Made by a program: the position numbers and the translations under genes
The notes under the pieces: generated by a model
Told to the model about the DNA's origin: nothing
The model's database searches: none
The model's input: the letters and a program-made list of their open reading frames with translations, nothing else
Origin: Demequina zhanjiangensis
Lineage (GTDB): Bacteria > Actinomycetota > Actinomycetes > Actinomycetales > Demequinaceae
Direction: 5' to 3'
NCBI RefSeq assembly: GCF_030418315.1
Contig: NZ_JAUHPV010000001.1
Location: 1-64,000, forward strand
Length of the DNA stretch: 64,000 bases
Shown here: positions 33,550-45,497 of the stretch, in pieces
Layout of the letters: each line of letters opens with the position of its first letter
Numbering within the stretch: the stretch's first letter is position 1

Positions 33550-34871
33550 CCGAGCTCGCACCAGTCCTCAGCGCGATCTGGGACCAGGACAAGTCCTGGA
33601 AGCGCGACACGTACGTCAAGAGCGGCGGCTACTCGGCGCTCAAGAAGGCGCTCGGCATGGAGCCGAACGACCTGGTCCAGATGGTCAAGGACTCCGGGCT
33701 CCGCGGCCGCGGAGGCGCAGGCTTCCCCACGGGCATGAAGTGGGGCTTCCTGCCCCCGGACGACGGCGGACCCCGCTACCTGGTGGTCAACGCCGACGAG
33801 TCCGAGCCGGGCACCTGCAAGGACATCCCGCTCATGATGGCCAACCCCAACGTCCTCATCGAGGGCGTCGCCATCACGTCCTACGCGATCGGCTGCAACC
33901 ACGCCTTCATCTACCTGCGCGGCGAGGTGGTCCACGTGTACCGCCGCCTGCTGCAGGCCGTGCGCGAGGCCTACGAGGCCGGAGACCTGGGCAAGAACAT
34001 CCACGGCTCCGGCTTCGACCTCGACGTGACCGTCCACGCCGGCGCGGGCGCCTACATCTGCGGTGAGGAGACCGCGCTCCTCGACTCGCTCGAGGGCCGC
34101 CGCGGCCAGCCGCGCCTCAAGCCTCCGTTCCCCGCCGTGGCCGGTCTCTACGCCCGACCCACTGTGGTGAACAACGTCGAATCCGTGGCCTCCGTTCCCG
34201 CGATCGTGAACAACGGCGTCGACTGGTTCACCGACATGGGCACCGAGCGCTCGAAGGGACACGGACTGTTCTCGCTGTCCGGCCACGTGGAGCGCCCCGG
34301 CCAGTACGAGGCGCCGCTCGGCATCACGCTGCGCGAGCTCCTGGAGATGGCCGGCGGCATGCGCGGAGGCAAGAAGCTGAAGTTCTGGACGCCCGGCGGG
34401 TCGTCCACCCCGATCTTCACCGACGAGCACCTCGACACCCCGCTCGACTACGAGTCCGTGGGCGCCGCAGGCTCCATGCTCGGCACCCGTGCCCTGCAGA
34501 TCTTCGACGAGACCACGTGCGTGGTCCGCGCCGTCACCCGCTGGACCGAGTTCTACAAGCACGAGTCCTGCGGCAAGTGCACCCCCTGCCGCGAGGGCAC
34601 CTTCTGGCTCACCCAGATCCTCAAGCGCCTCGAGGCGGGCAAGGGCACCGACGCCGACATCCAGCAGCTGCTCGACACCTGCGACTCCATCGCCGGCCGC
34701 TCCTTCTGCGCGCTCGGCGATGGCGCCACGTCGTCGATCGTCAGCTCCGTCAAGCTGTTCCGCGAGGAGTACGAGCGCCACGTGACAGAAGGGGCCTGTC
34801 CCTTCGACCACGCCGCCTCGGCGCTGTTCGACTACTCCTCCGAGCCGACCACCGAGGAGGCGCACGCATGA
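33546..34871 (+). CDS. nuoF: NADH-quinone oxidoreductase subunit F
   Basis: NADH-binding, FMN-containing subunit of 441 residues. The FMN/NADH loop [18 protein letters not shown] is at about 51-68, then [16 protein letters not shown]. The 4Fe-4S ligands are in [12 protein letters not shown] (about 340-351). GTG start overlaps nuoE. Confidence 0.96.
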   Translation: MTELAPVLSAIWDQDKSWKRDTYVKSGGYSALKKALGMEPNDLVQMVKDSGLRGRGGAGFPTGMKWGFLPPDDGGPRYLVVNADESEPGTCKDIPLMMANPNVLIEGVAITSYAIGCNHAFIYLRGEVVHVYRRLLQAVREAYEAGDLGKNIHGSGFDLDVTVHAGAGAYICGEETALLDSLEGRRGQPRLKPPFPAVAGLYARPTVVNNVESVASVPAIVNNGVDWFTDMGTERSKGHGLFSLSGHVERPGQYEAPLGITLRELLEMAGGMRGGKKLKFWTPGGSSTPIFTDEHLDTPLDYESVGAAGSMLGTRALQIFDETTCVVRAVTRWTEFYKHESCGKCTPCREGTFWLTQILKRLEAGKGTDADIQQLLDTCDSIAGRSFCALGDGATSSIVSSVKLFREEYERHVTEGACPFDHAASALFDYSSEPTTEEAHA

Positions 34872-37324
34872 CCGCGACCGCGGACAAGGCCGCCGTCGAG
34901 ACCGTCACGCTCACCATCGACGGCCAGGAGGTGACGGTCCCCAAGGGCACCCTCATCATCCGCGCCGCGGAGCAGATCGGTGTCGAGATCCCCCGCTTCT
35001 GCGACCACCCCGCGCTCAAGCCTGCCGGCGCCTGCCGTCAGTGCCTGGTCGATGTGGCGAGCCCCGGCCCCGACGGGAACCTGCGTGCGTTCCCCAAGCC
35101 GCAGGCGTCGTGCACCATGGCCGTCACCGAGGGCATGGTCGTGAACACGCAGCACACCTCCGAGGAGGCCGACCGCGCTCAGAAGGGCGTGATGGAGCTG
35201 CTGCTCATCAACCACCCGCTCGACTGCCCGGTGTGCGACAAGGGCGGCGAGTGCCCCCTGCAGAACCAGGCGATGAGCCACGGCCACTCCGAGACCCGCT
35301 TCGTCGACGTGAAGCGCATCTTCGAGAAGCCGCTGCCGCTCAGCTCCGAGATCCTGCTGGACCGTGAGCGCTGCGTCCTCTGCCAGCGCTGCACCCGCTT
35401 CTCCAAGGAGATCGCGGGCGATGCGTTCATCGACCTGCAGAACCGCGGGGCGATGCAGCAGATCGGCACGTTCAACGAGAACGTCCTGGACTTCGACGGC
35501 TACACTCCGGCAGCCCCCGCGGCTGAGGACGAGTCCGGCCGCGCGTTCAGCTCGTACTACTCGGGCAACACCGTCCAGATCTGCCCCGTCGGCGCCCTGA
35601 CCTCAGCCGCGTACCGCTTCCGGTCGCGCCCCTTCGACCTGGTCAGCTCGCCCGGCATCTCGGAGCACGACAGCTCGGGCTCCGCGATCCGCACCGACCA
35701 CCGCCGCGGCAAGATCCTCCGCCGCCTGGCCGACAACGACCCGGTCGTCAACGAGGACTGGATCACCGACAAGGACCGCTTCGCGTTCTCGTGGCAGAAC
35801 CTGTCCGACCGCCTCGAGCGCCCGCTCGTGCGCAAGGACGGCGAGCTGGTCGAGGCCTCGTGGCCCGAGGCGATCGCCGCAGCCGCCGCAGGCCTCAAGG
35901 CCGCGCGCGATGGCAAGGGCGTCGGCGTGCTCCCCGGCGGTCGGGTGACTCTCGAGGACGCCTACGCGTACGGCAAGTTCGCCCGCGTCGCGCTCGGCAC
36001 GAACGACATCGACCACCGCACGCGCCTCGCCTCCGCCGAGGAGCAGGCGTTCCTCGGCTCGACCGTCGCCGCGTCGGGCCTCGGCGTCACCTTCGCCGAC
36101 CTGGAGAAGGCCCCGTCGGTCCTCATGGTCGGCTTCGAGCCCGAGGACGAGGGCGGCGTCGTGTTCCTGCGCCTGCGCAAGTCGCTCGGCAAGCAGAAGG
36201 TGTTCACCGCCGCGCCGTTCCTCTCGCGCGGTGCCGAGAAGCTCGCCGCGAGCCTGCTGCCCGTCGCCCCCGGCGGCGAGGCGGCGCTGCTCGACGGCCT
36301 CGACGGAGACGCCGTCGAGGCGCTGTCCGCTGAGGGCGCAGTCATCATCGTCGGAGAGCGCCTGGCCGCCACGCCCGGCGCGCTCACCGCCGCCGCGTCG
36401 CTCGCGACCCGGACCGGCGCACGCCTCGCCTGGATCCCGCGCCGCGCGGGTGAGCGCGGCGCCGTCGAGGCAGGCACGCTCCCCGGCCTCCTGCCGGGCG
36501 GACGCGCCGCCACCGACGCCACCGCCCGCGCCGGCGTCGCCGAGGCCTGGGGCGTCGACTCGCTGCCCTCGACCGAGGGACGCGACGCCGCCGCGATCAT
36601 CGCCGCAGCCTCCGCAGGCGACCTCGACGCGCTCGTCGTCGGCGGAGTCACCGCCTCCGACGTGACCGGCCTGGCCGACGCTGTCGCCAACGCGGGCTTC
36701 GTCGTCAGCCTCGAGGTGCGTCGCTCCGACGTCGCCGAGCAGGCCGACGTGGTCCTGCCCGTCGCCCCGCCGTCGGAGAAGGCCGGCACGTTCGTGAACT
36801 GGGAGGGGCGCCTGCGCTCCTTCGCGACCGCGATCGCGACCGACGCCCTGTCCGACTACCGCGTGCTCGACATCCTGGCCCGCGAGCTCGGCGCCGACCT
36901 CCACGCAGGGACCATCGCCGAGATCAACGGCGAGCTCGCCGCTCTCGGCGCAGCCCCCGCACCGCAGCGTCCCGCCGTCCCCGCCGCCAAGGCGCCCAAG
37001 GCACCCAAGAAGGGCGACGTCGTCCTCGCCAGCTGGCACCAGCTGATCGACGAAGGCGCGCTCCAGGACGGCGAGCCGTACCTCGCGGGCACCGGCCGCG
37101 CCACCGTCGCGCGCGTCTCCAAGGCCACCGCGAAGGCGGCAGGCTTCTCCGAGGGCGCGATCACCGTCACCGGCGCCACGGGCGAGAGCATCAGCGTGCC
37201 CGCCGTCATCACCGACATGGTCGACGGCGTCGTATGGCTCCCCACCAAGTCTCCCGGCAGCTGGGTGGCGCAGGAGCTCGGCGTCGCGCCGGGCACCGTC
37301 GTGACCGTGAAGGGCGGTGCGTGA
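34868..37324 (+). CDS. nuoG: NADH-quinone oxidoreductase subunit G
   Basis: Iron-sulfur subunit of 818 residues. The N-terminal 2Fe-2S ferredoxin domain has [22 protein letters not shown]. Ligands for further clusters are [35 protein letters not shown] and [14 protein letters not shown] molybdopterin-oxidoreductase-like domain without cofactor follows (about 260-818), Ala-rich in its second half. ATG overlaps nuoF; its TGA shares a base with nuoH. Confidence 0.95.
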   Translation: MTATADKAAVETVTLTIDGQEVTVPKGTLIIRAAEQIGVEIPRFCDHPALKPAGACRQCLVDVASPGPDGNLRAFPKPQASCTMAVTEGMVVNTQHTSEEADRAQKGVMELLLINHPLDCPVCDKGGECPLQNQAMSHGHSETRFVDVKRIFEKPLPLSSEILLDRERCVLCQRCTRFSKEIAGDAFIDLQNRGAMQQIGTFNENVLDFDGYTPAAPAAEDESGRAFSSYYSGNTVQICPVGALTSAAYRFRSRPFDLVSSPGISEHDSSGSAIRTDHRRGKILRRLADNDPVVNEDWITDKDRFAFSWQNLSDRLERPLVRKDGELVEASWPEAIAAAAAGLKAARDGKGVGVLPGGRVTLEDAYAYGKFARVALGTNDIDHRTRLASAEEQAFLGSTVAASGLGVTFADLEKAPSVLMVGFEPEDEGGVVFLRLRKSLGKQKVFTAAPFLSRGAEKLAASLLPVAPGGEAALLDGLDGDAVEALSAEGAVIIVGERLAATPGALTAAASLATRTGARLAWIPRRAGERGAVEAGTLPGLLPGGRAATDATARAGVAEAWGVDSLPSTEGRDAAAIIAAASAGDLDALVVGGVTASDVTGLADAVANAGFVVSLEVRRSDVAEQADVVLPVAPPSEKAGTFVNWEGRLRSFATAIATDALSDYRVLDILARELGADLHAGTIAEINGELAALGAAPAPQRPAVPAAKAPKAPKKGDVVLASWHQLIDEGALQDGEPYLAGTGRATVARVSKATAKAAGFSEGAITVTGATGESISVPAVITDMVDGVVWLPTKSPGSWVAQELGVAPGTVVTVKGGA

Positions 37325-38751
37325 TGTCCCTCCTGACCGGCCTGGTGCCGTTCGCGACCGACGACATGGCGAACTCCCACTGCGGGGTCACCGATGCGTC
37401 GGCCCTCACCGAGGCGCAGCAGACATGCCTCCAGGACTGGGGCACGCTCGCAGGCGACCCCGTGTGGCTCGTCATCGTCAAGGCCGTGCTGATCGTGGTC
37501 TTCCTGCTGCTGTCCGTGCTGTTCGCCGTCTGGTTCGAGCGCCGCGTCATCGGCCGCCTCCAGTCGCGCCCCGGACCGAACATGCACGGCCCGTTCGGAC
37601 TGCTTCAGTCCGTGATGGACGCGATGAAGCTCCTGTTCAAGGAGGACATCACCGTCCGCGCGTCGGAGAAGATCCTCTACATCCTCGCGCCGATGATCTC
37701 CGTGTTCTCGGCGCTGCTGATCTTCGCGGTCATCCCGTTCGGTCCCGCCACGCACATCCCCGGCACCGACATCGTGACGCCCCTGCAGCTGACCGACTTC
37801 CCGGTCGCCGTGCTCTACATCCTCGCCTGCGCGGCGCTCGGCGTGTACGGCATCGTGCTCGGTGGTTGGGCCTCCGGCTCGATCTACCCGCTGATGGGCG
37901 CCGTGCGCTCCACGGCGCAGATCATCTCGTACGAGCTCGCGATGGGCCTGTCGCTCGTGACGGTATTCATGCTGTCGGGCTCCATGAGCACCTCGCAGAT
38001 CGTCGAGGCGCAGGCAGACCGCTGGTGGGTCTGGCCGCTGCTGCCCGCCTTCGTGCTCTACGTGATCTCCATGGTCGGCGAGACCAACCGCCTGCCCTTC
38101 GACCTCCCCGAGGCAGAGGGCGAGCTGGTCGCGGGCTTCATGACCGAGTACTCGTCCATGAAGTTCGCCTGGTACTTCCTCGCCGAGTACATGAACATGA
38201 TCAACGTCTCGGCCGTCGCCGCGACGCTGTTCCTCGGCGGATGGCACGCCCCATGGCCCGCCTCGTGGCCCGGCGCCGACTTCCTGAACTCCGGTGTCTT
38301 CCCGCCGATCTGGCTCATCATCAAGATCTGGCTCCTCATGTTCGTGTTCGTGTGGATCCGCGGCACGCTGCTGCGCTTCCGCTACGACCAGTTCATGAAG
38401 CTCGGCTGGAAGGTCCTGATCCCCGTCGGCCTCGGCTGGCTCGTGTTCTTCGCCGTCGGCCGCCAGTTCATGGACTTCTACGAGCGCGACCTTAACCTGT
38501 ACGACGCGGTCGCCTGGCTCGTCGCCATCCTGCTGGTCTACGCGGTGTGGGGCTTCGTCAAGGACTCCCGCAACGAGAAGAAGGCCAAGGACCTCGAGTC
38601 CGAGAAGACCGATGAGGACGAGGAGTTCGACGCCTTCGCCGGCGGCTACCCCGTCCCGCCCATGCCCCACCAGACCCTGCCCCCGTCGCCCCGCTCGGGA
38701 CGCACGGTCGAGGCCACGCTGAAGACCGAGGAGGGAGGCGCCGATGAGTGA
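37324..38751 (+). CDS. nuoH: NADH-quinone oxidoreductase subunit H
   Basis: Membrane subunit of 475 residues at the junction of the two arms, with eight or more helices. Conserved loops: [25 protein letters not shown] (about 62-86), which lines the quinone channel, and [27 protein letters not shown] (about 256-282). The C-terminal about 75 residues are a charged, Pro-rich cytoplasmic extension common in actinobacteria. Confidence 0.95.
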   Translation: MSLLTGLVPFATDDMANSHCGVTDASALTEAQQTCLQDWGTLAGDPVWLVIVKAVLIVVFLLLSVLFAVWFERRVIGRLQSRPGPNMHGPFGLLQSVMDAMKLLFKEDITVRASEKILYILAPMISVFSALLIFAVIPFGPATHIPGTDIVTPLQLTDFPVAVLYILACAALGVYGIVLGGWASGSIYPLMGAVRSTAQIISYELAMGLSLVTVFMLSGSMSTSQIVEAQADRWWVWPLLPAFVLYVISMVGETNRLPFDLPEAEGELVAGFMTEYSSMKFAWYFLAEYMNMINVSAVAATLFLGGWHAPWPASWPGADFLNSGVFPPIWLIIKIWLLMFVFVWIRGTLLRFRYDQFMKLGWKVLIPVGLGWLVFFAVGRQFMDFYERDLNLYDAVAWLVAILLVYAVWGFVKDSRNEKKAKDLESEKTDEDEEFDAFAGGYPVPPMPHQTLPPSPRSGRTVEATLKTEEGGADE

Positions 38752-39433
38752 CGCCGACGAGACCTGGGAGGTCAACCGCGCCCGCGACGGCAAGGACGAG
38801 ACCTTCGAGTCCAACCTGCCGAAGAAGGGCCCGCTGGGCCAGGCGTTCGCACCCGTCGCCGGATTCGGCATCACGCTGCGCAACTTCTTCAAGCCCACCG
38901 TGACCGAGCAGTACCCGCGGGTCAAGACCCCGCCGATGCCGCGCTACCACGGTCGCCACCAGCTCAACCGCTACGCGGACGGGCTCGAGAAGTGCATCGG
39001 CTGCGAGCTGTGCGCCTGGGCCTGCCCCGCCGACGCGATCTACGTCGAGGCCGACTCGAACACCCCTGACAACCAGGTCAGCCCCGGTGAGCGCTACGGC
39101 CGCGTCTACCAGATCAACTATCTGCGCTGCATCTTCTGCGGGCTGTGCATCGAGGCGTGCCCCACCCGCGCGCTCACGATGACGAACGAGTACGAGCTCG
39201 CCGGACCCACCCGCGAGGGCCTCATCTACGAGAAGCAGGACCTGCTCGCCCCCCTCGAGGAGGGCATGCTCCAGGCCCCGCACCCCATGGTTCCCGGGAC
39301 CACCGACGGCGACTACTACCGCGGCGACGTCACCGAGGTCGTCAAGGAGCAGCTCGAGTGGGTTCGCACGAACCGTCCCGACGAGCCGACGCTCCCTGAG
39401 AACGCGGCCCTCGCAGCCGAGGAGGCACGATGA
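38744..39433 (+). CDS. nuoI: NADH-quinone oxidoreductase subunit I
   Basis: A 229-residue subunit with two 4Fe-4S clusters: [19 protein letters not shown] (about 86) and [19 protein letters not shown] (about 127). ATG at 38744 overlaps nuoH by 8 bp. N-terminal extension of about 35 acidic and basic residues. Confidence 0.96.
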   Translation: MSDADETWEVNRARDGKDETFESNLPKKGPLGQAFAPVAGFGITLRNFFKPTVTEQYPRVKTPPMPRYHGRHQLNRYADGLEKCIGCELCAWACPADAIYVEADSNTPDNQVSPGERYGRVYQINYLRCIFCGLCIEACPTRALTMTNEYELAGPTREGLIYEKQDLLAPLEEGMLQAPHPMVPGTTDGDYYRGDVTEVVKEQLEWVRTNRPDEPTLPENAALAAEEAR

Positions 39434-40242
39434 TCAGCCCCGTGCTGTTCTGGTCGGTCGCGATCCTCACCGTGATCCCGGCGCTGTCGCTGCTGTTCGC
39501 CAAGAAGGCCGTCCACGTCGCGATGAGCATCGTCGCAGTCATGGTCGGACTCGCGGTCGCCTACGTCGGGCTCGGAGCGCCGTTCCTCGGCGCCGTGCAG
39601 ATCGTCGTCTACACCGGCGCTGTCATGATGCTGTTCCTCTTCGTGCTCATGCTCGTCGGAGTCGACCAGCGCGAGTCGATGAAGGAGACCCTCGTCGGTC
39701 AGCGCTGGATCGCGCTGTTCGGCGCCGGCGGCGTCGCCGTCCTCCTGATCTCCGCCGTCGGCCAGCTCGCCTACGAGCCCGCGGAGGAGATGACCGAGGG
39801 CGACCCAGAGGCCATCGCCCAGCTCCTCTTCACCGACTACGTGGTCGTCATGGAGATCCTCGGAGCGCTGCTGATCACCGCCGCCGTCGGAGCGCTCGTC
39901 CTCACGCACACGCCGCGCCTCACGCCGCGCCGCGGCCAGGCCGAGCGCCAGCGCGCACGCGTCCTCGCCGGAGCCAACCCGGTCAACAGGCCCATGCCCG
40001 GCGTCTACGCGCGCCACAACGCGCTCGACGTGCCCGCGCTCGACCCCGAGGGCAAGCCGATCGAGGAGTCCGTGTCCCGCGTGCTCGAGATCCGCCACCA
40101 GATGGACACGTCCACGCAGTACGAGGCGCACCTCAGCGATCCCTCCAAGCGCGGCACCGACAAGCCCGACCACGAGTCGCTCGCGAAGTCGGACGACGCC
40201 GAGACCGGCGAGGCCGAGAACGGCAAGGAGGACGAGAAGTGA
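39430..40242 (+). CDS. nuoJ: NADH-quinone oxidoreductase subunit J
   Basis: Membrane subunit of 270 residues with five helices in the first 160 residues, including the conserved [28 protein letters not shown] (helix 3). The last 100 residues are a hydrophilic tail (ending [11 protein letters not shown]) much longer than in E. coli. ATG overlaps nuoI and the stop overlaps nuoK. Confidence 0.94.
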   Translation: MISPVLFWSVAILTVIPALSLLFAKKAVHVAMSIVAVMVGLAVAYVGLGAPFLGAVQIVVYTGAVMMLFLFVLMLVGVDQRESMKETLVGQRWIALFGAGGVAVLLISAVGQLAYEPAEEMTEGDPEAIAQLLFTDYVVVMEILGALLITAAVGALVLTHTPRLTPRRGQAERQRARVLAGANPVNRPMPGVYARHNALDVPALDPEGKPIEESVSRVLEIRHQMDTSTQYEAHLSDPSKRGTDKPDHESLAKSDDAETGEAENGKEDEK

Positions 40243-40538
40243 ACCCGATCGCCTTCGTCTACCTCGCGACGGTGCTGTTCGGCATCGGCGCCGCGGCGGT
40301 GCTGCTGCGACGCAACGCGATCATCGCCTTCATGGGCGTCGAGCTCATGCTCAACGCCGCGAACCTCGCCCTCGTCGCCTTCTCCCGCATCCACGGTGAG
40401 ATCGACGGACAGGTGATGGCCTTCTTCGTGATGGTCGTCGCCGCTGCCGAGGTCGTGGTCGGACTCGCGATCATCATCGCGCTGTTCCGCGCCCGCCAGA
40501 CCATCTCGCTCGACGAGCCTGCAGAACTGAAGGGTTGA
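40239..40538 (+). CDS. nuoK: NADH-quinone oxidoreductase subunit K
   Basis: A 99-residue three-helix subunit with the conserved glutamates of the proton path in [16 protein letters not shown] (about 33) and [17 protein letters not shown] (about 68). GTG start overlaps nuoJ. Confidence 0.95.
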   Translation: MNPIAFVYLATVLFGIGAAAVLLRRNAIIAFMGVELMLNAANLALVAFSRIHGEIDGQVMAFFVMVVAAAEVVVGLAIIIALFRARQTISLDEPAELKG

Positions 40539-40541
40539 TCG

Positions 40542-42422
40542 ATGCTTGACCTGACCTGGCTCCTCATCGCCGTGCCCCTGGCGAGCAGCCTCGTGCTGAT
40601 CCTCCTGGGCAAGCGCGCGGACGCATGGGGACACTGGATGGGGCTCGCCGCCTCCACGGCGGCCTTCGTCGTCGGCGCCGGCGCCTTCCTCCAGATGCTC
40701 GGCCTCGACGCCGAGTCCCGCGAGCACGCGGTGCACCTGTTCACGTGGATCTCCGGCGGCGAGCTGACCGTCGACGCGGGGCTGCTCGTCGACCCGCTGT
40801 CGATCACGTTCGTCCTGCTGGTCACGTTCGTGGGCACGCTCATCCACCTGTACTCGGTGGGCTACATGGAGCACGACCCGCGCCGCCGCATCTTCTTCGC
40901 GTACCTCAACCTGTTCGTCGCCGCGATGCTCCTGCTGGTGCTCGCCGACTCGTACCTCCTGCTGTTCGTCGGCTGGGAGGGCGTGGGTCTCGCGTCGTAC
41001 CTGCTGATCGGCTTCTGGAACCACAAGCCCGAGTACGCCACCGCCGCGAACAAGGCGTTCGTCGTCAACCGCGTCGGCGACGTCGGCCTCATCGTCGCGA
41101 TGGGCCTCATGTTCGCCGCCTTCGGCTCGCTCAGCTTCGAGACCGTGTTCGCGCACGTCGGCGACGTCTCCACGGGCCAGCTCACCGCGATCGGGCTCGC
41201 GCTGCTCGTGGCCGCCACCGGAAAGTCCGCACAGTTCCCGCTGCAGTCCTGGCTCGGCGACGCGATGGCCGGCCCCACGCCGGTGTCGGCCCTCATCCAC
41301 GCCGCGACGATGGTGACCGCGGGCGTCTACCTCATCGTCCGTTCCGCCGCGATCTTCGACCTGACCGAGACCGCACGCCTCGTCGTCGCAGCCGTCGGTG
41401 CGATCACACTCCTCATGGGAGCGATCATCGGTATGGCGAAGGACGACATCAAGAAGGCGCTCGCCGCGTCGACCATGTCGCAGATCGGCTACATGATGCT
41501 CGCCGCGGGGCTCGGCCCCATCGGCTATGCGTTCGCGATCTTCCACCTGCTCACGCACGGCTTCTTCAAGGCGGGTATGTTCCTGGGCGCCGGCTCGGTC
41601 ATGCACGGCATGAACGACCAGGTGGACATGCGACGCTTCGGTGCGCTGCGCACCGCGATGGTCGTCACCTGGGTCACGTTCGGACTCGGCTGGCTCGCGA
41701 TCCTCGGCGTCCCGCCGTTCTCCGGCTTCTGGTCGAAGGACAAGATCATCGAGTCCGCGTTCGTCGGCGAAGGCTGGCAGCCGTGGGTCTTCGGACTCGC
41801 CGCCCTCATCGGTGCAGGCCTCACCGCGTACTACATGTCGCGACTGTTCTTCATGACGTTCCACGGCAAGGCCCGCTGGACCGACGACGCGCACCCGCAC
41901 GAGTCGCCCTGGACGATGACCGTCCCGATGATCGTCCTGTCCGTCGGCTCCGGCCTGCTCGGCTGGTTCCTCGCGACCGGAGACAGGTTCACCACCTGGC
42001 TCGAGCCCGTCACCGGCCACGCGGAGCACCACGAGCCGGTGCTCGCCGTGCCCGTCATCATGGCGCTCACCCTCGTGCTCGTCGCCATCGGCGCTGGCCT
42101 CGCCTGGTTCCAGTACGGACGCGCCGAGGTTCCGACCACGGCCCCCGCGCCGTCGCTCGGCACCATGGTCGCGCGCAACGACTTCTACCAGGACTCGGTC
42201 AACCGGGCGGTCTTCCAGCGCCCCGGCACCCACGCCACGCGCACCCTGGTCTACGCCGACGCCGCGCTCGTCGACGGCGCAGTGAACGGCACCGGGTCCG
42301 GCCTGCTGAAGCTCGGTGAGTTCCTACGTCGATTCCAGTCCGGACAGGTGCGCAGCTACGCCGCACTGATCCTGATCGCTGTCGCCGGCCTCATCGCCGC
42401 CGTCGTCCTGGGGGTGCTGTAG
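40542..42422 (+). CDS. nuoL: NADH-quinone oxidoreductase subunit L
   Basis: Antiporter-like proton-pumping subunit, 626 residues with about 15 helices and the long lateral helix near the C-terminus. Key residues: Glu and Lys in [20 protein letters not shown] (about 140) and [34 protein letters not shown] (about 225-260). Starts 3 bp after nuoK and is immediately followed by nuoM. Confidence 0.96.
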   Translation: MLDLTWLLIAVPLASSLVLILLGKRADAWGHWMGLAASTAAFVVGAGAFLQMLGLDAESREHAVHLFTWISGGELTVDAGLLVDPLSITFVLLVTFVGTLIHLYSVGYMEHDPRRRIFFAYLNLFVAAMLLLVLADSYLLLFVGWEGVGLASYLLIGFWNHKPEYATAANKAFVVNRVGDVGLIVAMGLMFAAFGSLSFETVFAHVGDVSTGQLTAIGLALLVAATGKSAQFPLQSWLGDAMAGPTPVSALIHAATMVTAGVYLIVRSAAIFDLTETARLVVAAVGAITLLMGAIIGMAKDDIKKALAASTMSQIGYMMLAAGLGPIGYAFAIFHLLTHGFFKAGMFLGAGSVMHGMNDQVDMRRFGALRTAMVVTWVTFGLGWLAILGVPPFSGFWSKDKIIESAFVGEGWQPWVFGLAALIGAGLTAYYMSRLFFMTFHGKARWTDDAHPHESPWTMTVPMIVLSVGSGLLGWFLATGDRFTTWLEPVTGHAEHHEPVLAVPVIMALTLVLVAIGAGLAWFQYGRAEVPTTAPAPSLGTMVARNDFYQDSVNRAVFQRPGTHATRTLVYADAALVDGAVNGTGSGLLKLGEFLRRFQSGQVRSYAALILIAVAGLIAAVVLGVL

Positions 42423-43916
42423 ATGTTCCCGTTCCTGACCATCCTCGTGCTGCTGCCGCTGGCAGGAGCCGCACTCGTGCGCGCCCTGCCCGACGGGGCA
42501 CGCGGCCGGGTTCGAGAGGTCGCCCTCGGCGTCACCCTGCTCGAGGCCCTGATCGGACTGGTGATGCTCACCCAGTTCGACCTCGGCGACGCAGGCACCC
42601 AGCAGTTCACCGAGACCTACGAGTGGATCCCGCAGATCGGCACCAGCTGGGCGCTCGGCGTCAACGGCTTCGGGCTGTCGATGATCGTGCTCGCGCTGAT
42701 CCTCACCCCGCTCGTGATCCTCGCCGAATGGCGCAAGGACAAGAAGGACCCGGCTCGCACCGCCCGCTACCTCGCGCTGATCCTCGTGCTGCAGGCGTTC
42801 ATGGTCGCGATCTTCGCGGCCCGCGACGTCTTCCTGTTCTACGTGATCTTCGAGGCGATGCTCATCCCGCTGTACTTCCTCATCGGAGGCTTCGGGGGAG
42901 AGCAGCGCCGCTACGCCGCCGTGAAGTTCCTGCTGTACTCGCTCGCAGGTGGACTGATCATGCTGGTCGCCGTCGTCGCGCTCTACTTCGTGGGACCCGG
43001 CGGTGAGCAGGCCTACCTGATCGACAACCTCGCGGGCTACGACTTCGGCACCACGCCCGAGCGCCTCATGTTCCTCGCGTTCTTCCTCGCCTTCGCGATC
43101 AAGGCGCCCATGGTGCCCGTGCACACGTGGCTGCCGACCGTCGCCGAGACCGCGCGACCCGGCACCACCGCGCTGCTCGTCGCCGTGCTCGACAAGATCG
43201 GCACGTTCGGCATGATCACGCTCGGCCTGGTGATCTTCCCCGAGGCCTCGCAGTGGGCGGCCCCCGTCATCATCGTCTTCGCAGTGATCTCCGTGATCTA
43301 CGGCGCCATCGCCGCGATCGGGCAGACCGACATGCTGCGCCTGGTGTCGTTCACCTCGGTGAGCCACTTCGGAATCATGGTGCTCGGCATCTACGCCTTC
43401 CAGCAGACCTCCGTCGAGGGCGCCGCGCTGTACATGTTCAACCACGGACTCTCCACCGGTGCGCTGTTCCTAGTGGTCGCCTTCCTCATCGACCGCAAGG
43501 GCTCGCCCTACGTCGGCGACTACGGAGGCCTCCAGAAGGTCGTGCCGGTCTTCGCCGGCACCTTCCTCATCGTGGGCCTCAGCGCGCTGGCGCTGCCCGG
43601 ACTGTCGCCCTTCGTCTCCGAGATCATGGTGCTCGTCGGTGCGTTCGAGGTCGCGAAGATCGCCGTCATCGTGTCCGCGACCGGCGTCATCCTCGCCGCG
43701 CTCTACGTGCTCCTGACCTACCAGAAGGTCTTCACCGGACCCACGAAGAAGGGGCTGGAGAAGACGCGCGAGCTCACGCTCCGCGAGCGGCTCGTCCTGT
43801 GGCCGCTGATCGGGCTGATGCTGGTGCTCGGGTTCTTCCCGAGCCTCGCGATCGACTACCTGCGTGAGCCCGCCGCCGCGGTCCTCACGACCATCAACGC
43901 GGAGGTTTCCGAGTGA
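42423..43916 (+). CDS. nuoM: NADH-quinone oxidoreductase subunit M
   Basis: Antiporter-like subunit of 497 residues with about 14 helices. Conserved FYVIFEAMLIPLYFLIGGFGG (about 140) and AFAIKAPMVPVHTWLPTVAETARPGTTALLVAVLDKIGTFG (about 222-262). ATG follows the nuoL stop directly. Confidence 0.96.
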   Translation: MFPFLTILVLLPLAGAALVRALPDGARGRVREVALGVTLLEALIGLVMLTQFDLGDAGTQQFTETYEWIPQIGTSWALGVNGFGLSMIVLALILTPLVILAEWRKDKKDPARTARYLALILVLQAFMVAIFAARDVFLFYVIFEAMLIPLYFLIGGFGGEQRRYAAVKFLLYSLAGGLIMLVAVVALYFVGPGGEQAYLIDNLAGYDFGTTPERLMFLAFFLAFAIKAPMVPVHTWLPTVAETARPGTTALLVAVLDKIGTFGMITLGLVIFPEASQWAAPVIIVFAVISVIYGAIAAIGQTDMLRLVSFTSVSHFGIMVLGIYAFQQTSVEGAALYMFNHGLSTGALFLVVAFLIDRKGSPYVGDYGGLQKVVPVFAGTFLIVGLSALALPGLSPFVSEIMVLVGAFEVAKIAVIVSATGVILAALYVLLTYQKVFTGPTKKGLEKTRELTLRERLVLWPLIGLMLVLGFFPSLAIDYLREPAAAVLTTINAEVSE

Positions 43917-45487
43917 TGTTCACCGCGCCCGACCTCTCGTACATGGCGTTCGCGCCGATCATCATCGTCCTCCTGGCCGGTGCGATCGGTGTGCTCGTCG
44001 AGGCGATCGTCCGCGATGCCGCCACCCGGCGTGCCGCCCAGCTCACCCTCACGCTCGTCGCCACCCTCGGCGCGCTGATCGTCGCCGCAGTGCAGTGGGC
44101 GACCACCACTGAGGCAGGCGTCGTCGCTCAGGCCGGCTTCTTCGTGATGGACAAGCAGGCGCTCGCCTGGCAGTGCATGCTGCTCGTCTTCGCCGCGCTC
44201 GGCGCGCTTCTGTTCGCCGCCCGCACCCGTGCCGGCGAGGAGGCTTTCACGCCGCTCGGCTCGGCCGCTCCCGGCTCCCCCGAGGAGGCTGAGGCGCTGC
44301 GCCGCAAGCTCGAGGTGACCGAGGTCTTCCCGCTGCTGCTCTTCGCGGTCGGCGGCATGATGACCTTCGCGTCCACCACTGACTACCTGGCGCTCTTCGT
44401 CGCGCTCGAGGTCTTCTCGCTGCCGCTGTACATCATGGTGGCGTTGGCCCGCCGCAAGCGCCTGCTCTCCGAGGAGGGCGCGCTGAAGTACTTCCTGCTC
44501 GGCGCCTTCTCCTCCGCCATCTACCTGTTCGGTGTCGCGCTGCTGTACGGCGCTGCGGCCACCACCTCCTACGCGGGCGTGCTCGGCGCGATCCTCGCCT
44601 CTCCTGGCGATCTCGCGCTGTTCGTGCCCGGCGCGATCCTCGTGCTCGTGGGCATCCTGTTCAAGCTGGGCGCCGTCCCGTTCCACACGTGGTCGCCCGA
44701 CGCCTACCAGGCCGCCCCCACGCCGGTCACCGCGTTCATGGCTGCAGCCACCAAGGCCGCGGCGGCCGCGGCGCTCGTCCGCATCGTGTTCAGCTCGCTC
44801 TACCCGCTCGAGTGGGAGCTCAGCTGGATGATCTGGACCGTCGCGATCGTCACGATGGTCGTCGGTACCGTGGTCGCACTCGTGCAGACCGACATCAAGC
44901 GCATGCTCGCCTACTCGTCGGTCGCGCACGCGGGCTTCATCCTCGTCGCCTTCGCGGGCTTCTCGCCTGAGGCGCTCTCGGCGGTGCCCTTCTACCTGCT
45001 CACGTACGGTCTCGCGACGATCGGCGCCTTCGCCGTCATCACGCAGGTGCGCGAGAAGGCGGACGACGGCACGGTCGGGGGAGAGGCCACCCGCCTCGGT
45101 CAGTGGGCAGGGCTCGGACGACGCGACCCGCTGCTCGCCGGCGCGATGGCACTCTTCCTCCTGTCCTTCGCAGGCATCCCGCTCACCGCGGGCTTCATCG
45201 GCAAGTTCCAGGTGTTCGCCGCCGCGATCGACGGTGGCGGCTGGCCGCTCGTGCTCGTTGCAGTCCTCGCGTCTGCCGCGGCCGCGTTCTTCTACGTGCG
45301 CCTGATCGTGCTGATGTTCCTCACGGATGTGCCGGAGGACCAGCAGGAGGCTGTCGAGGTCGACTACCACCCGTACACCCGCGTGGTGGTGTGGATCACG
45401 GTGATCGCCACGGTGTTCCTGGGCGTCATGCCCGTGTGGGCGCTCCAGGCGGCCTCCGACGCAGGCGTGCTGCTCACCGGACTGTAG
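43913..45487 (+). CDS. nuoN: NADH-quinone oxidoreductase subunit N
   Basis: Antiporter-like subunit of 524 residues, about 14 helices. Conserved FKLGAVPFHTWSPDAYQAAPTPVTAFMAAATKAAA (about 245-280) with the central lysines. GTG at 43913 overlaps the nuoM stop; the next codon is ATG (43916), an equally possible start behind ggagg. Last nuo subunit of the operon. Confidence 0.95.
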   Translation: MMFTAPDLSYMAFAPIIIVLLAGAIGVLVEAIVRDAATRRAAQLTLTLVATLGALIVAAVQWATTTEAGVVAQAGFFVMDKQALAWQCMLLVFAALGALLFAARTRAGEEAFTPLGSAAPGSPEEAEALRRKLEVTEVFPLLLFAVGGMMTFASTTDYLALFVALEVFSLPLYIMVALARRKRLLSEEGALKYFLLGAFSSAIYLFGVALLYGAAATTSYAGVLGAILASPGDLALFVPGAILVLVGILFKLGAVPFHTWSPDAYQAAPTPVTAFMAAATKAAAAAALVRIVFSSLYPLEWELSWMIWTVAIVTMVVGTVVALVQTDIKRMLAYSSVAHAGFILVAFAGFSPEALSAVPFYLLTYGLATIGAFAVITQVREKADDGTVGGEATRLGQWAGLGRRDPLLAGAMALFLLSFAGIPLTAGFIGKFQVFAAAIDGGGWPLVLVAVLASAAAAFFYVRLIVLMFLTDVPEDQQEAVEVDYHPYTRVVVWITVIATVFLGVMPVWALQAASDAGVLLTGL

Positions 45488-45490
45488 GCT
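45485..45490 (+). promoter_or_regulatory. -10 element, leaderless promoter of the polyprenyl synthase
   Basis: TAGGCT overlaps the nuoN stop codon and lies seven bases before the ATG at 45498. It would let the tail-synthesis gene be expressed apart from the long nuo transcript. Confidence 0.5.
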
Positions 45491-45497
45491 CGACGGC

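Noticed and set aside
40005-42233. A 742-codon open frame on the minus strand
   Set aside because: It lies antisense to nuoJ-nuoL, which are clear by motif; the translation is Asp/Glu/Arg/His-rich shadow sequence with no domain.
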